Shown here piece after piece: positions 46,095-55,330 of a stretch of 64,000 bases of DNA. Both the position numbers and the translations under genes were made by a program. Below the pieces are notes generated by a model. The model worked only from the letters and a program-made list of their open reading frames with translations. It was not told the origin of the DNA and ran no database searches. Numbering within the stretch: the first letter of the stretch is position 1; every line of letters begins with the position of its first letter. Source of the stretch: Paenibacillus algorifonticola (GTDB taxonomy: Bacteria; Bacillota; Bacilli; Paenibacillales; Paenibacillaceae); assembly GCF_000971975.1 (NCBI RefSeq), contig NZ_KQ040782.1, positions 93,127-157,126 of the forward strand, in the 5' to 3' direction.

Positions 46095-46526
46095 CTACAC
46101 TGTAGCAAAAATCGGAAAACGCATGAAATAAATAACAACCAAATACAGCACCAGCACGATCAGGCTCATAACGCGAGCTTTGCCGATATGTACGGAGGCG
46201 CTTTGTCCCTCACGAATGGAGGAAACGATGCGCTTCAACGGCTTCGTAATAATGCCGCCCAATGCGGCAATACCCAAAAACAGAACCGTTACGATAATCA
46301 TCCAGATTACCGAGTAATCGGCTTTCGACATCATGTAGCCGCCTGTCAGCAGTTGGACAATGAGAAAATATTGCGCGACCCGATTCGCCGAAAGCAGGCC
46401 ATCAGCCAAGCCTTCCTGCCCTACTCCCGCGAGCTTCGATGCCCGGCCAATCATAATCGGAAGCACGATATAAAAACCCATCCCTACAGCGCCCAATAAA
46501 TGCAGTAAAACCATTACATTATACAT
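46095..46526 (-). CDS. Small four-helix membrane protein (DUF2269-like)
   Basis: A 143-residue hydrophobic protein with about four transmembrane helices (residues 4-25, 50-67, 73-95, 118-138). The N-terminal VMVLLHLLGAVGMGFYIVLP is typical of small membrane proteins such as the DUF2269 group. AGGAGG lies just upstream of the ATG. It is near kdgK on the same strand but about 80 nt away. Function unknown. Confidence 0.75.
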   Translation of the reverse strand: MYNVMVLLHLLGAVGMGFYIVLPIMIGRASKLAGVGQEGLADGLLSANRVAQYFLIVQLLTGGYMMSKADYSVIWMIIVTVLFLGIAALGGIITKPLKRIVSSIREGQSASVHIGKARVMSLIVLVLYLVVIYFMRFPIFATV

Positions 46527-46598
46527 TCAGCTTTCCTCCTAATAAAATTTGCGAGGCAATATGCGCTTCGTAAGCATCTACCTAATTCTCGCATGGCA

Positions 46599-46623
46599 AA
46601 GCTTACGCGAGTAGCGTAAGCTT
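46599..46623. repeat. Perfect 10-bp inverted repeat between recQ and membrane protein
   Basis: AAGCTTACGC GAGTA GCGTAAGCTT, about 140 nt after the recQ stop. T-poor tail; may act as a weak terminator of recQ. Nothing else is seen in the 239-nt gap. Confidence 0.4.
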
Positions 46624-46765
46624 CATTGTTGCGACACGAAGAGTGCCCCGCCAGCGCTGCACTTGCACCGTTTTTCTACTAAACACAGTATACTAAATGA
46701 ACCTAGCAAATACAAAGAACTTCCATAAACCGAGCAGCTTAATCTGTTAAAAAGTTATCTTCTAC

Positions 46766-48973
46766 TCAATCTTCTGCCTTCAGACCGTATTTAAAAATAA
46801 CGGCATGGATCGCAAAATAATCGACATCGTCAGGCAGCGCATCTTTAATCGGACGCAGCTTCTCAGGACTCAGCTCCATAATAGCTGCCACAATTTCCTC
46901 TTCACGATGGGCAGGAATAATTCGACTAAAGTCCAGCTCATAGCCCTCCTCCGCACAGCGTATAATATGCCCTTCCACCGTTACCCGGCTGAGGCCGCGC
47001 TCTGCGGAAATGTCCTGCGGCGATTTGCCTTCATTAAACAGCTCTAGAGACAGCACATGGCTGGGCGTTTCATCGCTCGCTGCCCTGCTGGACGACTCTG
47101 CTGAAGCAGTCCTAGATTGCCCACTGGAAGGCACCTGCCCGGAGCCAAAGGAAGCCGCACCACCTGCTGCACCACCAGTTGCTTCGTTTGGCTTGCCTGC
47201 ATGCTCGCCGATAATAGCCAGCACCTCCGCGCCATATTTCCGCGCCTTGGCTGCACCAATCCCTTTCGTTTGCAGCAGCTCATCTTCCGTGAGTGGCCTA
47301 GCATCGGCCAGTTCCTTGAGCGTTGCATCAAAAAACAGCATAAACGGCGGCACATTTTCGCGGGCTGCCGTCTCCTTGCGCCACTGCTTCAGCGCATCGA
47401 ACAGCGGCGAAGCCATTCCGCCCTGCCCCGAATCCCGGCGTTTTACCGTTGTCCTCAGACGCTGCATGACCGTCTCCTTGCCTTCCAGAACAGGCAGAGC
47501 ATTCGTCGTGAGCGAGACGGTCGGATATTGCCCATCGCTCATCCGCAAGTAGCCCTCGGCTACAAGCCAATATAGCCAATCTGTAATTTCCTTCTCCGGC
47601 CAGCTGCTGAGCAGCCCATATGTAGTGAGCTCATCCAGCCTGAACTCCAGCAGCCGTTTGTCGCGTGAGCCTTTAAGCACTTTAGCTGCCATCGTCACGC
47701 CGAACCGCCCGCGCATTCTGCCAACGCAGGAAAGCGCCTTCTGCGCTTCTGACGTACGATCAACGAGCTCGCTTTTGTCGAGGCAGTTGCCGCATTTACC
47801 GCACGGCTCTACATTCTTCTCGCCAAAATAATCGACGATAAACTGCTGCAAGCAGCGATGCGTTCGGCTGTAGTTCATCATCGTATTCAGCTTGGACAGC
47901 TGAATCGACTTCCGTTCTGTATCGCCAACGCCCTGCTCGATCAAAAACCGCTGCACCTGGACATCCTGAGGCTCGAACAGCAAAATGCATTCACTTTCCT
48001 CACCGTCGCGTCCGGCCCGTCCCGCTTCCTGATAATATGACTCAACGTCGCCCGGCATTTGCCAATGAAGCACATAACGCACGTTTGGCTTGTCGATGCC
48101 CATGCCAAACGCATTCGTTGCGACCATAACGCGCAGCTCATCGAAACGGAAGCGCTCCTGCGTCGTAGCCCGCTCCTCGTCGGACAGACCGCCGTGATAT
48201 TTGCCTGCGGCAATACCTTTGCGTACGAGCTGGTCATGCACGGACTCGGCTTCTTTGCGCGTGGCCGTATAAATAATGCCCGACTGCTCTTCGCGCTCCG
48301 TTATAAACTTTTGCAAAAACTTCTTCTTGTCCGCACCGCTAATGACCGACAGCGATAAATTCGGCCTTGCAAAGCCGCTGACAAAAATATTTGGATCATG
48401 CATGCCCAGCATAGCCGATACATCCCGCGCGACCTCATCCGTTGCCGTTGCGGTAAAGCCTGCAACTAGCGGACGGTTAGCCAGCTGTCCGATCCAGCCC
48501 GCGAGCTGGCGGTAGCTTGGGCGGAAGTCATGCCCCCACTGTGAAACACAGTGTGCCTCATCAATGGCGATCATCGGAATTTCCATCTGCTCGCTAAGCG
48601 AGCTGAACATTGGGGCATCCAGCCGCTCTGGCGCCACGTACAGCAGCTTGTAATCGCCTCTGAACGCGCTTCGCAGCACTTCGCGGTATTCTACAGCCCC
48701 AAGCGAGCTGTTCAGAAATGCCGCTGGAATGCCTAGCCTGTTCAGTGCATCGACCTGATCCTTCATAAGCGATATAAGCGGAGAAACAACAAGTGTTGTT
48801 CCATTAAGCAGCAGGGACGGTATTTGATAACAGACGGACTTGCCTCCGCCAGTCGGGAGAATGGCAAGCGTATCCCGGCCTTCCAGTATTCCTTGAATAA
48901 TGGCTTCCTGTCCAGGTCGAAACGAGTCATAGCCGTACACCCGTTTCAGCTCGGCTCTAGCTTGCTCCAGCAT
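46766..48973 (-). CDS. recQ: ATP-dependent DNA helicase RecQ
   Basis: A 735-residue superfamily-2 helicase for recombination and fork repair. Walker A is ILPTGGGKSVCYQIPSLLL near residue 38, motif II DEAHCVSQWGHDFRPSYRQL near 140, and motif VI is in YYQEAGRAGRDGEESECILL near 315. Zinc cysteines lie near 365-395 (RCLQQFI; PCGKCGNCLD). An HRDC-type domain lies about 515-595. A Ser/Gly/Ala-rich linker then leads to a C-terminal helix-turn-helix (about 655-735, ISAERGLSRVTVEGHIIRCA), a layout seen in some Bacillales RecQ. The start has GGGAGGG upstream. Confidence 0.95.
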   Translation of the reverse strand: MLEQARAELKRVYGYDSFRPGQEAIIQGILEGRDTLAILPTGGGKSVCYQIPSLLLNGTTLVVSPLISLMKDQVDALNRLGIPAAFLNSSLGAVEYREVLRSAFRGDYKLLYVAPERLDAPMFSSLSEQMEIPMIAIDEAHCVSQWGHDFRPSYRQLAGWIGQLANRPLVAGFTATATDEVARDVSAMLGMHDPNIFVSGFARPNLSLSVISGADKKKFLQKFITEREEQSGIIYTATRKEAESVHDQLVRKGIAAGKYHGGLSDEERATTQERFRFDELRVMVATNAFGMGIDKPNVRYVLHWQMPGDVESYYQEAGRAGRDGEESECILLFEPQDVQVQRFLIEQGVGDTERKSIQLSKLNTMMNYSRTHRCLQQFIVDYFGEKNVEPCGKCGNCLDKSELVDRTSEAQKALSCVGRMRGRFGVTMAAKVLKGSRDKRLLEFRLDELTTYGLLSSWPEKEITDWLYWLVAEGYLRMSDGQYPTVSLTTNALPVLEGKETVMQRLRTTVKRRDSGQGGMASPLFDALKQWRKETAARENVPPFMLFFDATLKELADARPLTEDELLQTKGIGAAKARKYGAEVLAIIGEHAGKPNEATGGAAGGAASFGSGQVPSSGQSRTASAESSSRAASDETPSHVLSLELFNEGKSPQDISAERGLSRVTVEGHIIRCAEEGYELDFSRIIPAHREEEIVAAIMELSPEKLRPIKDALPDDVDYFAIHAVIFKYGLKAED

Positions 48974-49025
48974 GCTTCTTTCCCTCCCTTTTCACGATAA
49001 GCATCCTATATAATAGACCAATTAC

Positions 49026-49072
49026 AAATATAAGCCCATTATAAGGGTGAAACTTATAAATGCTTATATTTC
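49026..49072 (-). repeat. AT-rich dispersed repeat, copy 2
   Basis: On the minus strand it begins GAAATATAAGCATTTATAAG, then CTTATAA and GCTTATATTT. It begins about 10 nt downstream of the mdh terminator on the minus strand and lies upstream of recQ. Confidence 0.65.
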
Positions 49073-49077
49073 AAACG

Positions 49078-49106
49078 GAAAAACCCTGCCAGCAAAGTGT
49101 CAGGGT
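49078..49106 (-). terminator. Terminator of citZ-icd-mdh
   Basis: ACCCTG / CAGGGT stem around a 12-nt loop, followed on the minus strand by TTTTTCC, about 50 nt after the mdh stop. Confidence 0.8.
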
Positions 49107-49156
49107 CCTCCCGTACCAAATCTTTTATAAAAGCCAGCTTGCTTTGGCTAAATCCA

Positions 49157-50098
49157 TTAAGCAGATACGATTCGGATGACATTGCGAACCGATTGCGCCG
49201 ATTGATCAAGCGCAGCCTTTTCTTCTGCCGTCAAATCAAGCTCCAGCACCTTCTCAATGCCATCGCCGCCAATAACCGCTGGTACGCCCATGAACAGATC
49301 GTCATAGCCATATTCGCCTTCAAGGTAAGCGATAACTGGAATAATGCGTTTTTTGTCCTTCAAAATCGCTTCTGTCATTTGCACAAGCGCTGCAGCTGGC
49401 GCATAATAAGCGCTGCCGTTGCCGAGCAGATTAACGATTTCGCCGCCGCCAACACGAGCGCGCTTTACAATTGCTTCGATGCGCTCAGCCGAGATCAGCT
49501 TCTCAATTGGAATGCCGCCAGCGTTGGAATAACGAACAAGTGGAACCATATCGTCGCCATGACCGCCAAGCACGAAGCCGCGAACATCCTCCACGGAAAC
49601 GTTAAGCTCTTGCGCAATAAATGTGCAGTAACGAGCAGTATCAAGAACGCCGGATTGGCCGATAACGCGGTTTTTAGGGAAACCAAGCGCTTGGTAAGCA
49701 ACGTAAGTCATAGCGTCAACCGGGTTGCTGAGAATAATAACATAAGCGTTCGGGCTTGTTGCCTTTACGTTCTCACAAACGGATTTCACAATACCCGCGT
49801 TTGTGTTAACAAGATCGTCACGGCTCATGCCTGGTTTACGGGCAATGCCCGCTGTAATAATAACGACATCGGAATCCTTCGTATCTGCATAATCAGAAGT
49901 ACCGATAATGTTAACATCAAGGCCTTGTACTGGTGTCGATTCAAGCATGTCAAGCGCTTTGCCCTTTGTCGGGTTTTCCAATTGCGGAATATCGACAAGC
50001 ACAACGTCGCCAAGCTCTTTTTGTGCTGCCATCAGGGCAGTTGTAGCGCCTGTGAAGCCTGCTCCGACAACTGTAATTTTTCTGCGTTTGATTGCCAT
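49157..50098 (-). CDS. mdh: Malate dehydrogenase
   Basis: A 313-residue NAD-dependent enzyme of the LDH-like MDH type, oxidising malate to oxaloacetate. The nucleotide site is [17 protein letters not shown] at the start. The substrate segment is [20 protein letters not shown] near residue 80, and the catalytic His lies in [17 protein letters not shown] near 175. The start has GGAGG 10 nt upstream. It is the last gene of citZ-icd-mdh, with a 30-nt gap after icd and a terminator downstream. Confidence 0.97.
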   Translation of the reverse strand: MAIKRRKITVVGAGFTGATTALMAAQKELGDVVLVDIPQLENPTKGKALDMLESTPVQGLDVNIIGTSDYADTKDSDVVIITAGIARKPGMSRDDLVNTNAGIVKSVCENVKATSPNAYVIILSNPVDAMTYVAYQALGFPKNRVIGQSGVLDTARYCTFIAQELNVSVEDVRGFVLGGHGDDMVPLVRYSNAGGIPIEKLISAERIEAIVKRARVGGGEIVNLLGNGSAYYAPAAALVQMTEAILKDKKRIIPVIAYLEGEYGYDDLFMGVPAVIGGDGIEKVLELDLTAEEKAALDQSAQSVRNVIRIVSA

Positions 50099-50127
50099 TG
50101 TCTCATTACCTCCAGATATTGTTGGCT

Positions 50128-51423
50128 CTAAAAGTTATTGATAACCTCGTCAGCGAACTCGGAGCATTTCACTTCTTTAGCGCCATCCATCAGGCGGGCA
50201 AAGTCATAAGTAACGGTTTTGTTGTTAATCGACGCTTCCAGACCTTTGTAGATCAGGTCAGCCGCTTCCTGCCAGCCAAGGTGCTCAAGCAGCATAACGC
50301 CGGAGAGGATAACCGAACCTGGGTTAACAACGTCTTTATCTGCATATTTAGGTGCTGTACCATGCGTAGCTTCGAAAATAGCATGTCCAGTCAAATAGTT
50401 AATGTTTGCGCCTGGAGCGATACCGATACCGCCAACTTGCGCAGCAAGTGCATCGGACAGGTAGTCACCATTCAGGTTCAACGTTGCGATTACGTCAAAG
50501 TCAGTAGGACGAGTCAGAACTTGCTGCAAAGCGATGTCCGCAATAGCGTCCTTCACGATCAGCTTGCCAGCCGCTTCAGCAGCTGCTTGTGCTGCATTTG
50601 CAGCGTCAGTGCCTTCTGCTTCTTTAATGCGGTCATATTGACCCCAAGTGAAGGTTTGCTCAGCAAACTCGGTTTCAGCTACTTCGTAGCCCCAGTTTTT
50701 GAAAGCTCCTTCTGTGAACTTCATGATGTTGCCTTTGTGTACCAGTGTAAGCGACTTGCGGCCATGCTTAAGCGCATATTCAATTGCTGCGCGGGCAAGA
50801 CGCTGGGAACCTTCTTTGGAAACCGGCTTGATGCCGATACCGGAAGTTTCAGGGAAACGGATTTTGTTAACTCCCATTTCTGATTGCAGGAAGTTGATTA
50901 CTTTTTTCACTTCTGCGGAGCCTTCTTGGTACTCGATACCAGCATAAATGTCCTCTGTGTTTTCACGGAAAATAACCATGTCAACCAGCTCAGGGCGTTT
51001 TACAGGGGAAGGAACGCCGTCGAAGTAACGAACAGGACGCAGACATACGTACAGGTCAAGCTCTTGGCGAAGCGCTACGTTCAGGGAACGGATACCGCCG
51101 CCGATTGGCGTAGTCAAAGGACCTTTGATTGCTACGATATATTCACGAATTGCTGTCAGCGTATCAGCTGGCAGCCACTCGCCGTATTCATTGAATGCTT
51201 TTTCGCCGGCAAAAACTTCGTACCAAGCGATCTTTTTGTCGCCGCCATAAGCTTTCGCAACAGCTGCGTCAAGTACGCGTTTTGAAGCGCGCCAGATATC
51301 ACGGCCTGTGCCGTCGCCTTCGATGAAAGGAATGATTGGATTGCTAGGAACGTTCAGTACACCGTTGTCGATTGTAATTTTGTCGCCTTCAGTAGGTAAT
51401 GCGAATTTTTCGAATTGAGCCAT
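50128..51423 (-). CDS. icd: NADP-dependent isocitrate dehydrogenase
   Basis: A 431-residue enzyme oxidising isocitrate to 2-oxoglutarate. Signatures include [20 protein letters not shown] near residue 32, the serine site [19 protein letters not shown] near 105, the [16 protein letters not shown] segment near 150 and the [20 protein letters not shown] segment near 320. The start has AGGAGG upstream. It lies 49 nt after citZ. Confidence 0.97.
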   Translation of the reverse strand: MAQFEKFALPTEGDKITIDNGVLNVPSNPIIPFIEGDGTGRDIWRASKRVLDAAVAKAYGGDKKIAWYEVFAGEKAFNEYGEWLPADTLTAIREYIVAIKGPLTTPIGGGIRSLNVALRQELDLYVCLRPVRYFDGVPSPVKRPELVDMVIFRENTEDIYAGIEYQEGSAEVKKVINFLQSEMGVNKIRFPETSGIGIKPVSKEGSQRLARAAIEYALKHGRKSLTLVHKGNIMKFTEGAFKNWGYEVAETEFAEQTFTWGQYDRIKEAEGTDAANAAQAAAEAAGKLIVKDAIADIALQQVLTRPTDFDVIATLNLNGDYLSDALAAQVGGIGIAPGANINYLTGHAIFEATHGTAPKYADKDVVNPGSVILSGVMLLEHLGWQEAADLIYKGLEASINNKTVTYDFARLMDGAKEVKCSEFADEVINNF

Positions 51424-51471
51424 TGTTTATAATTCCTCCTTTAATTTGTGTAACCGTAATAACAGCAGCGC

Positions 51472-52584
51472 TTAGCGCTCGTCGATTGGAATATATTTCG
51501 CGTTAACTGGACCGATATAGTCGGCGCGAGGACGAATCAAGCGATTGTTCTCGTATTGCTCAAGAATATGAGCGCTCCAGCCGGAAACGCGGCTAATCGC
51601 AAAAATTGGCGTAAATAGATCACGTGCAATGCCTAGTGTCGTATAGACGGAAGCAGAGTAAAAATCAACGTTCGGCTTGAGGCCTTTTTGACCAGTAACC
51701 AGCTCTTCAATCTTGATCGACATTTCATAAAGCTCCAAATTCCCTGTCAGCTTGCCGAGCTCTTGCGACATCTTTTGCAGATGCTTGGCGCGTGGATCGC
51801 CGTTTTTGTAAACACGGTGACCGAAGCCCATAATCTTCTGCTTGTTCGCAAGCGCATTGTTGATATAAGGCTCAACATTGGCAAAGGAACCGATTTCCTC
51901 CAGCATAACCATTACCGCCTCATTAGCACCGCCATGCAGCGGGCCTTTAAGCGCTCCGATTGCCGAAGTAACACCAGAATAAATGTCAGACAAAGTCGCT
52001 ACCGTTACACGTGCAGCAAAGGTAGATGCGTTAAGCTCATGGTCAGCATGCAGCACAAGCGCCTGATCAAGCGCTTTCACAGCAACCTCTTCGGGATCTT
52101 TACCCGTAAGCATGTACAAGAAATTATGGGCGATGGATACGCCTTTCTTCGGAGCAATAGGATCCTTGCCTTCACGAATGCGAGCGAACGCTGCTACAAC
52201 GGCTGGCAATTGCGCCTGCAACTTAATCGCTTTCAACTGATTAGCTTCAGCAGTCATTTCATTCGCCGACTCATCATATAGAGCAAGGCTTGAAATGGCT
52301 GTACGAAGTGCCGCCATCGAATTCGTATCCTTCGGGTACAGCTTGATTTGCTGGATAACGCCTTCAGGAATTGCTGTGTATGCATCTAACTGCTCTTGCA
52401 GTTTTGCTAGCTCGGAACGATTAGGCAGTTTGCCATACCATAACAAATAGGCAACCTCTTCAAAAGTCGCATTTTCTGCCAAATCATCAATATCTATACC
52501 GCGGTATGTCAACACTCCGTCAATAATCGAGCTGATTGACGAAGAGGCGGCGACAATTCCTTCCAGACCTTTAGTTGCTGTCAT
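51472..52584 (-). CDS. citZ: Citrate synthase
   Basis: A 370-residue type-II-related citrate synthase, the first TCA enzyme. Catalytic residues fall in LHADHELNASTFAARV (about 185), MGFGHRVYKNGDPRAKHLQK (about 255) and VDFYSASVYTTLGI (about 310). It is the first gene of the citZ-icd-mdh cluster, as in B. subtilis. AAAGGAG precedes the ATG by 8 nt. A candidate promoter lies in the 449-nt region upstream. Confidence 0.96.
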   Translation of the reverse strand: MTATKGLEGIVAASSSISSIIDGVLTYRGIDIDDLAENATFEEVAYLLWYGKLPNRSELAKLQEQLDAYTAIPEGVIQQIKLYPKDTNSMAALRTAISSLALYDESANEMTAEANQLKAIKLQAQLPAVVAAFARIREGKDPIAPKKGVSIAHNFLYMLTGKDPEEVAVKALDQALVLHADHELNASTFAARVTVATLSDIYSGVTSAIGALKGPLHGGANEAVMVMLEEIGSFANVEPYINNALANKQKIMGFGHRVYKNGDPRAKHLQKMSQELGKLTGNLELYEMSIKIEELVTGQKGLKPNVDFYSASVYTTLGIARDLFTPIFAISRVSGWSAHILEQYENNRLIRPRADYIGPVNAKYIPIDER

Positions 52585-53033
52585 CGTTCTCTCTCCTTTA
52601 GCTTGGAAATTTCACATCGCAAAATATCATTCGAATCCATGTCGTCCGTATAATCATAAATGATTTTGACAACAAAGTGAACAAAAGCACATATAAAAAT
52701 GCTTTATCGGTAAGAAAGAAAAATGTGATGGGTCGCCAGCATGTGAAATAATCGCACCATTCGACTCCCTGACAGATCTGGTTCCAGCTTATGTAGTTAA
52801 ATTTAAACACCTGTCTTCTATCTTAACAGAAAAACAGGCAGAGTACTAACCGATCACGATACAAGCTTTAATAAACGTTTGTAAACAGACGAAACGACCG
52901 CTCCCCGGCAAAATACCGGGAAACAGCCGCAGCTTCATTTTTGCCGTTGTTGTTTGATGTCGAAATGACAAGGGTATGCTGCGCAGCAGGCATTCTCCCT
53001 TATAATAAGACTAAGGATGAAATGGTTTGAAGA
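52585..53033. other. Intergenic region upstream of citZ
   Basis: No convincing gene. On the minus strand TTGTTG (52670-52675) and TATACG (52647-52652) with 17 bp between them are a possible citZ promoter. Small inverted repeats occur at 52810-52837 (CCTGT/ACAGG), 52904-52920 (CCCGG/CCGGG) and 52977-52988 (TGCTGCGCAGCA). I could not identify a CcpC or CcpA box. Confidence 0.35.
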
Positions 53034-53372
53034 TTAATGATTCAACTCTCCAAACGACGATCCTTGGTACTGTGGCTGCTGATAAGCAAAGGACTGGTTC
53101 GCATTTGAACTGGAAATTTGATTGCAAATGCTAGAAATTTGCTGCATTTGCTGCATCGCCTTTTGGTGACCTTGCAATGAGGTTTGGATAATGTGGGCCG
53201 CTTGATGCTCGCGCTGAGCAATTTGCTCCAGCTGTGCGGCATTCGCTTGTTCTTGCTTCAGCAGTTGCTGATACATGCCGGAAGCTTGCTGGGTCTGCTG
53301 CATCAACTGCTGTAGAAGCTGCTCGCATTGTGAAAGCTGTTGGCTAATATTCGTTTGTGAAAACTGATTCAT
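53034..53372 (-). CDS. Glutamine-rich small protein
   Basis: 112 residues, of which 33 are Gln (29%). It has no signal peptide or membrane helix; the sequence is a helix-forming Q/L/A-rich body (about 5-85) followed by a Ser/Gln tail ending FGELNH. Two cysteines occur (about 16 and 83). GGAGG lies 8 nt upstream of the ATG. Composition resembles spore coat or crust proteins of Bacillales, but no specific family is recognised. It is a separate gene, divergent from ppx. Confidence 0.75.
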   Translation of the reverse strand: MNQFSQTNISQQLSQCEQLLQQLMQQTQQASGMYQQLLKQEQANAAQLEQIAQREHQAAHIIQTSLQGHQKAMQQMQQISSICNQISSSNANQSFAYQQPQYQGSSFGELNH

Positions 53373-53633
53373 TCTTAAAACCTCCAGTATGTTTAATGAA
53401 CTGCCTCCTTTAATATGACATTCAAACTCAATTTTATTCGCAAAGGAAGCATTTTTTTACCCACCTTAATATTTGCCCGATAAATAGTGATAAAAAACAC
53501 GCTGAGATACAGCCGAATGATCTGCTGCCGCATCTTAGGACATTCCTCTGCTGCTATGTTAAAATAGGTTATTCAATTGAAAATACATAAGAAACTTTTA
53601 AACTCATATATTTGCACAAAATGGAGGTTCGCT

Positions 53634-55169
53634 ATGAATGAACATCGCATCGGAATAATCGATATAGGGTCCAACTCGGTGAGGCTCGTTGTTTATGAGC
53701 GGACCGCGAATGGAGCCCACCGCGTAATTGACGGGAGCAAACGTCCCGCCCGGCTCAGCGAACGCATTGATGAACACGGCAATCTATCAACTGAGGCTGT
53801 AAACGAGCTGCTGGGCACGCTCAGCCATTTTCGTTTAATTTGCGCCCATAACCGTACAGGGGAAATTCGTGCTGTCGCGACGGCGGCGATCCGCAATGCC
53901 GCGAACCGCACGGTCGTGCTGGATGCGATTAAGGCCGAGTCAGGCCTCGACATAGAGCTGCTGAGCGGCGAGCAGGAGGCTGCTTTCGGCTTTCTCGGCA
54001 TGATTAATGCCATGGATATACAGGATGGACTGCTTGTCGATATTGGCGGAGGCAGCACCGAAGTATCGCTTTTTCGCGGGCGCAAGCTGCTCCATTCCGT
54101 TTCTTTTCCTTTTGGCTGCGTCAGCCTGAATCGGCGTTTTGCCTCCAAGGGCATGCTCAGCGATGAAGCCTTGAGAGCACTGGACAATGTTGCGCTTGAA
54201 GCCTTTAAGTCTGCTCCATGGCTCGCTAAAGCACAGGGGCTTCCGATAATTGGTGTAGGCGGCACCGCACGGGCGCTGGGTAAAATCCACCAAGCGGCGA
54301 CGAGCTACCCTTTTCAGCAAACGCATAATTATGCCATTCCCGGCGGCGACACCGAAATGGTGTTTGATCAGCTGCGCGCCCTGCCGCTGGACAAGCGCAG
54401 CAAGTTCCCCGGCCTATCCAAGGACCGGGTAGACGTTATTGTGCCAGGTCTCGCCGTACTGCGACACCTTTACAAGCTAACCAAAGCTTCTGGCTATATT
54501 ATTTGCGGCTCCGGTCTGCGCGACGGCATTTTCCATGACACGCGGTTCCCGGAGGGCTCCATGCACCAGGATGTGCTTGGATTCAGCCTGCACAACATCA
54601 GTATGCTTCATCCGGCCGCCCCAATGCAGCATGTATCGCAGGTGAACCGGCTTGCTTTGCAGCTGTACGACGAGCTGGAGGAGCTGCATCAGCTGCACCC
54701 GCGGGCGCGAATTTTGCTGGATGCTGCTTCAAGCCTGTTCCGCATTGGCGCATCCATTGACTACTATGACTATGCCAAGCATACGTTTTATTTGATCGTC
54801 AATTCGCATCTGAACGGACTGTCGCATAAGGAAATTCTGATTACCGCATCGATTGCTTCCTACAAAAGCAAAAGTCGGGCCCGCCAGCAGCTCCGGCCTT
54901 ACAAGGAGATGCTTGTCGAGTCCGATTATGTACTCGTATGCAGGCTGGGCACGCTGCTACAGCTCGCATCAGCGCTGGACCGCAGCGAGACTCAGGCTTT
55001 AAGCAGGCTTACCGTCTCTGTTACGCCCGAGCAGCTTAAGCTGCATGCTGTGCGTCCCAACAGCGCCTTAACGGTTGAACGTCTGGAAGTGACTGAGCTC
55101 GCACCCGAGTTTACCAAGCTGTGGAAGCTGACTCCTGTGCTTGAGCTGCCTGATTATATTCAAGCTTAG
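53634..55169 (+). CDS. ppx: Exopolyphosphatase / guanosine pentaphosphate phosphatase
   Basis: A 511-residue Ppx/GppA family hydrolase of the ASKHA fold. IGIIDIGSNSVRLVVYE opens the protein, LLVDIGGGSTEVSLF near residue 135 is the second phosphate loop, and a C-terminal HD-like region (about 310-505) follows. It removes terminal phosphate from polyphosphate. The start ATG 53634 has GGAGG 6 nt upstream; a 19-codon extension is unsupported. It is convergent with ppk, the polyphosphate synthase, and shares a terminator. Confidence 0.93.
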   Translation: MNEHRIGIIDIGSNSVRLVVYERTANGAHRVIDGSKRPARLSERIDEHGNLSTEAVNELLGTLSHFRLICAHNRTGEIRAVATAAIRNAANRTVVLDAIKAESGLDIELLSGEQEAAFGFLGMINAMDIQDGLLVDIGGGSTEVSLFRGRKLLHSVSFPFGCVSLNRRFASKGMLSDEALRALDNVALEAFKSAPWLAKAQGLPIIGVGGTARALGKIHQAATSYPFQQTHNYAIPGGDTEMVFDQLRALPLDKRSKFPGLSKDRVDVIVPGLAVLRHLYKLTKASGYIICGSGLRDGIFHDTRFPEGSMHQDVLGFSLHNISMLHPAAPMQHVSQVNRLALQLYDELEELHQLHPRARILLDAASSLFRIGASIDYYDYAKHTFYLIVNSHLNGLSHKEILITASIASYKSKSRARQQLRPYKEMLVESDYVLVCRLGTLLQLASALDRSETQALSRLTVSVTPEQLKLHAVRPNSALTVERLEVTELAPEFTKLWKLTPVLELPDYIQA

Positions 55170-55228
55170 ACGCCGCTGCTTCCCTTCGATTTCCTTTGAG
55201 AGCAATGCCTTTTTCGCTGTGATGCAGT

Positions 55229-55275
55229 GAAATAGAAGCGTATTTTTAAAAAAAGCTTATACAATGTTATATGAA
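55229..55275 (+). repeat. AT-rich dispersed repeat, copy 3
   Basis: Begins GAAATAGAAGCGTATTTTTA, has an internal GCTTATA, and ends TTATATGAAAAA. It is the most divergent copy and abuts the ppx/ppk terminator. Confidence 0.5.
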
Positions 55276-55324
55276 AAACGCGGTGAAAAAGGAAAACAGC
55301 ATTCCTTTTTCACCGCGTTTTTCA
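55272..55324. terminator. Bidirectional ppx/ppk terminator
   Basis: A near-perfect 21-23-bp stem (AAAAACGCGGTGAAAAAGGA and its complement) with a 7-nt loop; it carries A5 and T5 on its ends. It serves convergent ppx (+) and ppk (-). Confidence 0.93.
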
Positions 55325-55330
55325 ATTTTC

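Noticed and set aside
49097..50131. 344-codon frame antisense to mdh
   Set aside because: Shadow of the mdh coding strand; no ribosome site and no family features.
52598..52810. 70-codon hydrophobic frame upstream of citZ
   Set aside because: GTG start without a ribosome site in the promoter region of citZ; hydrophobicity follows from AT-rich composition.
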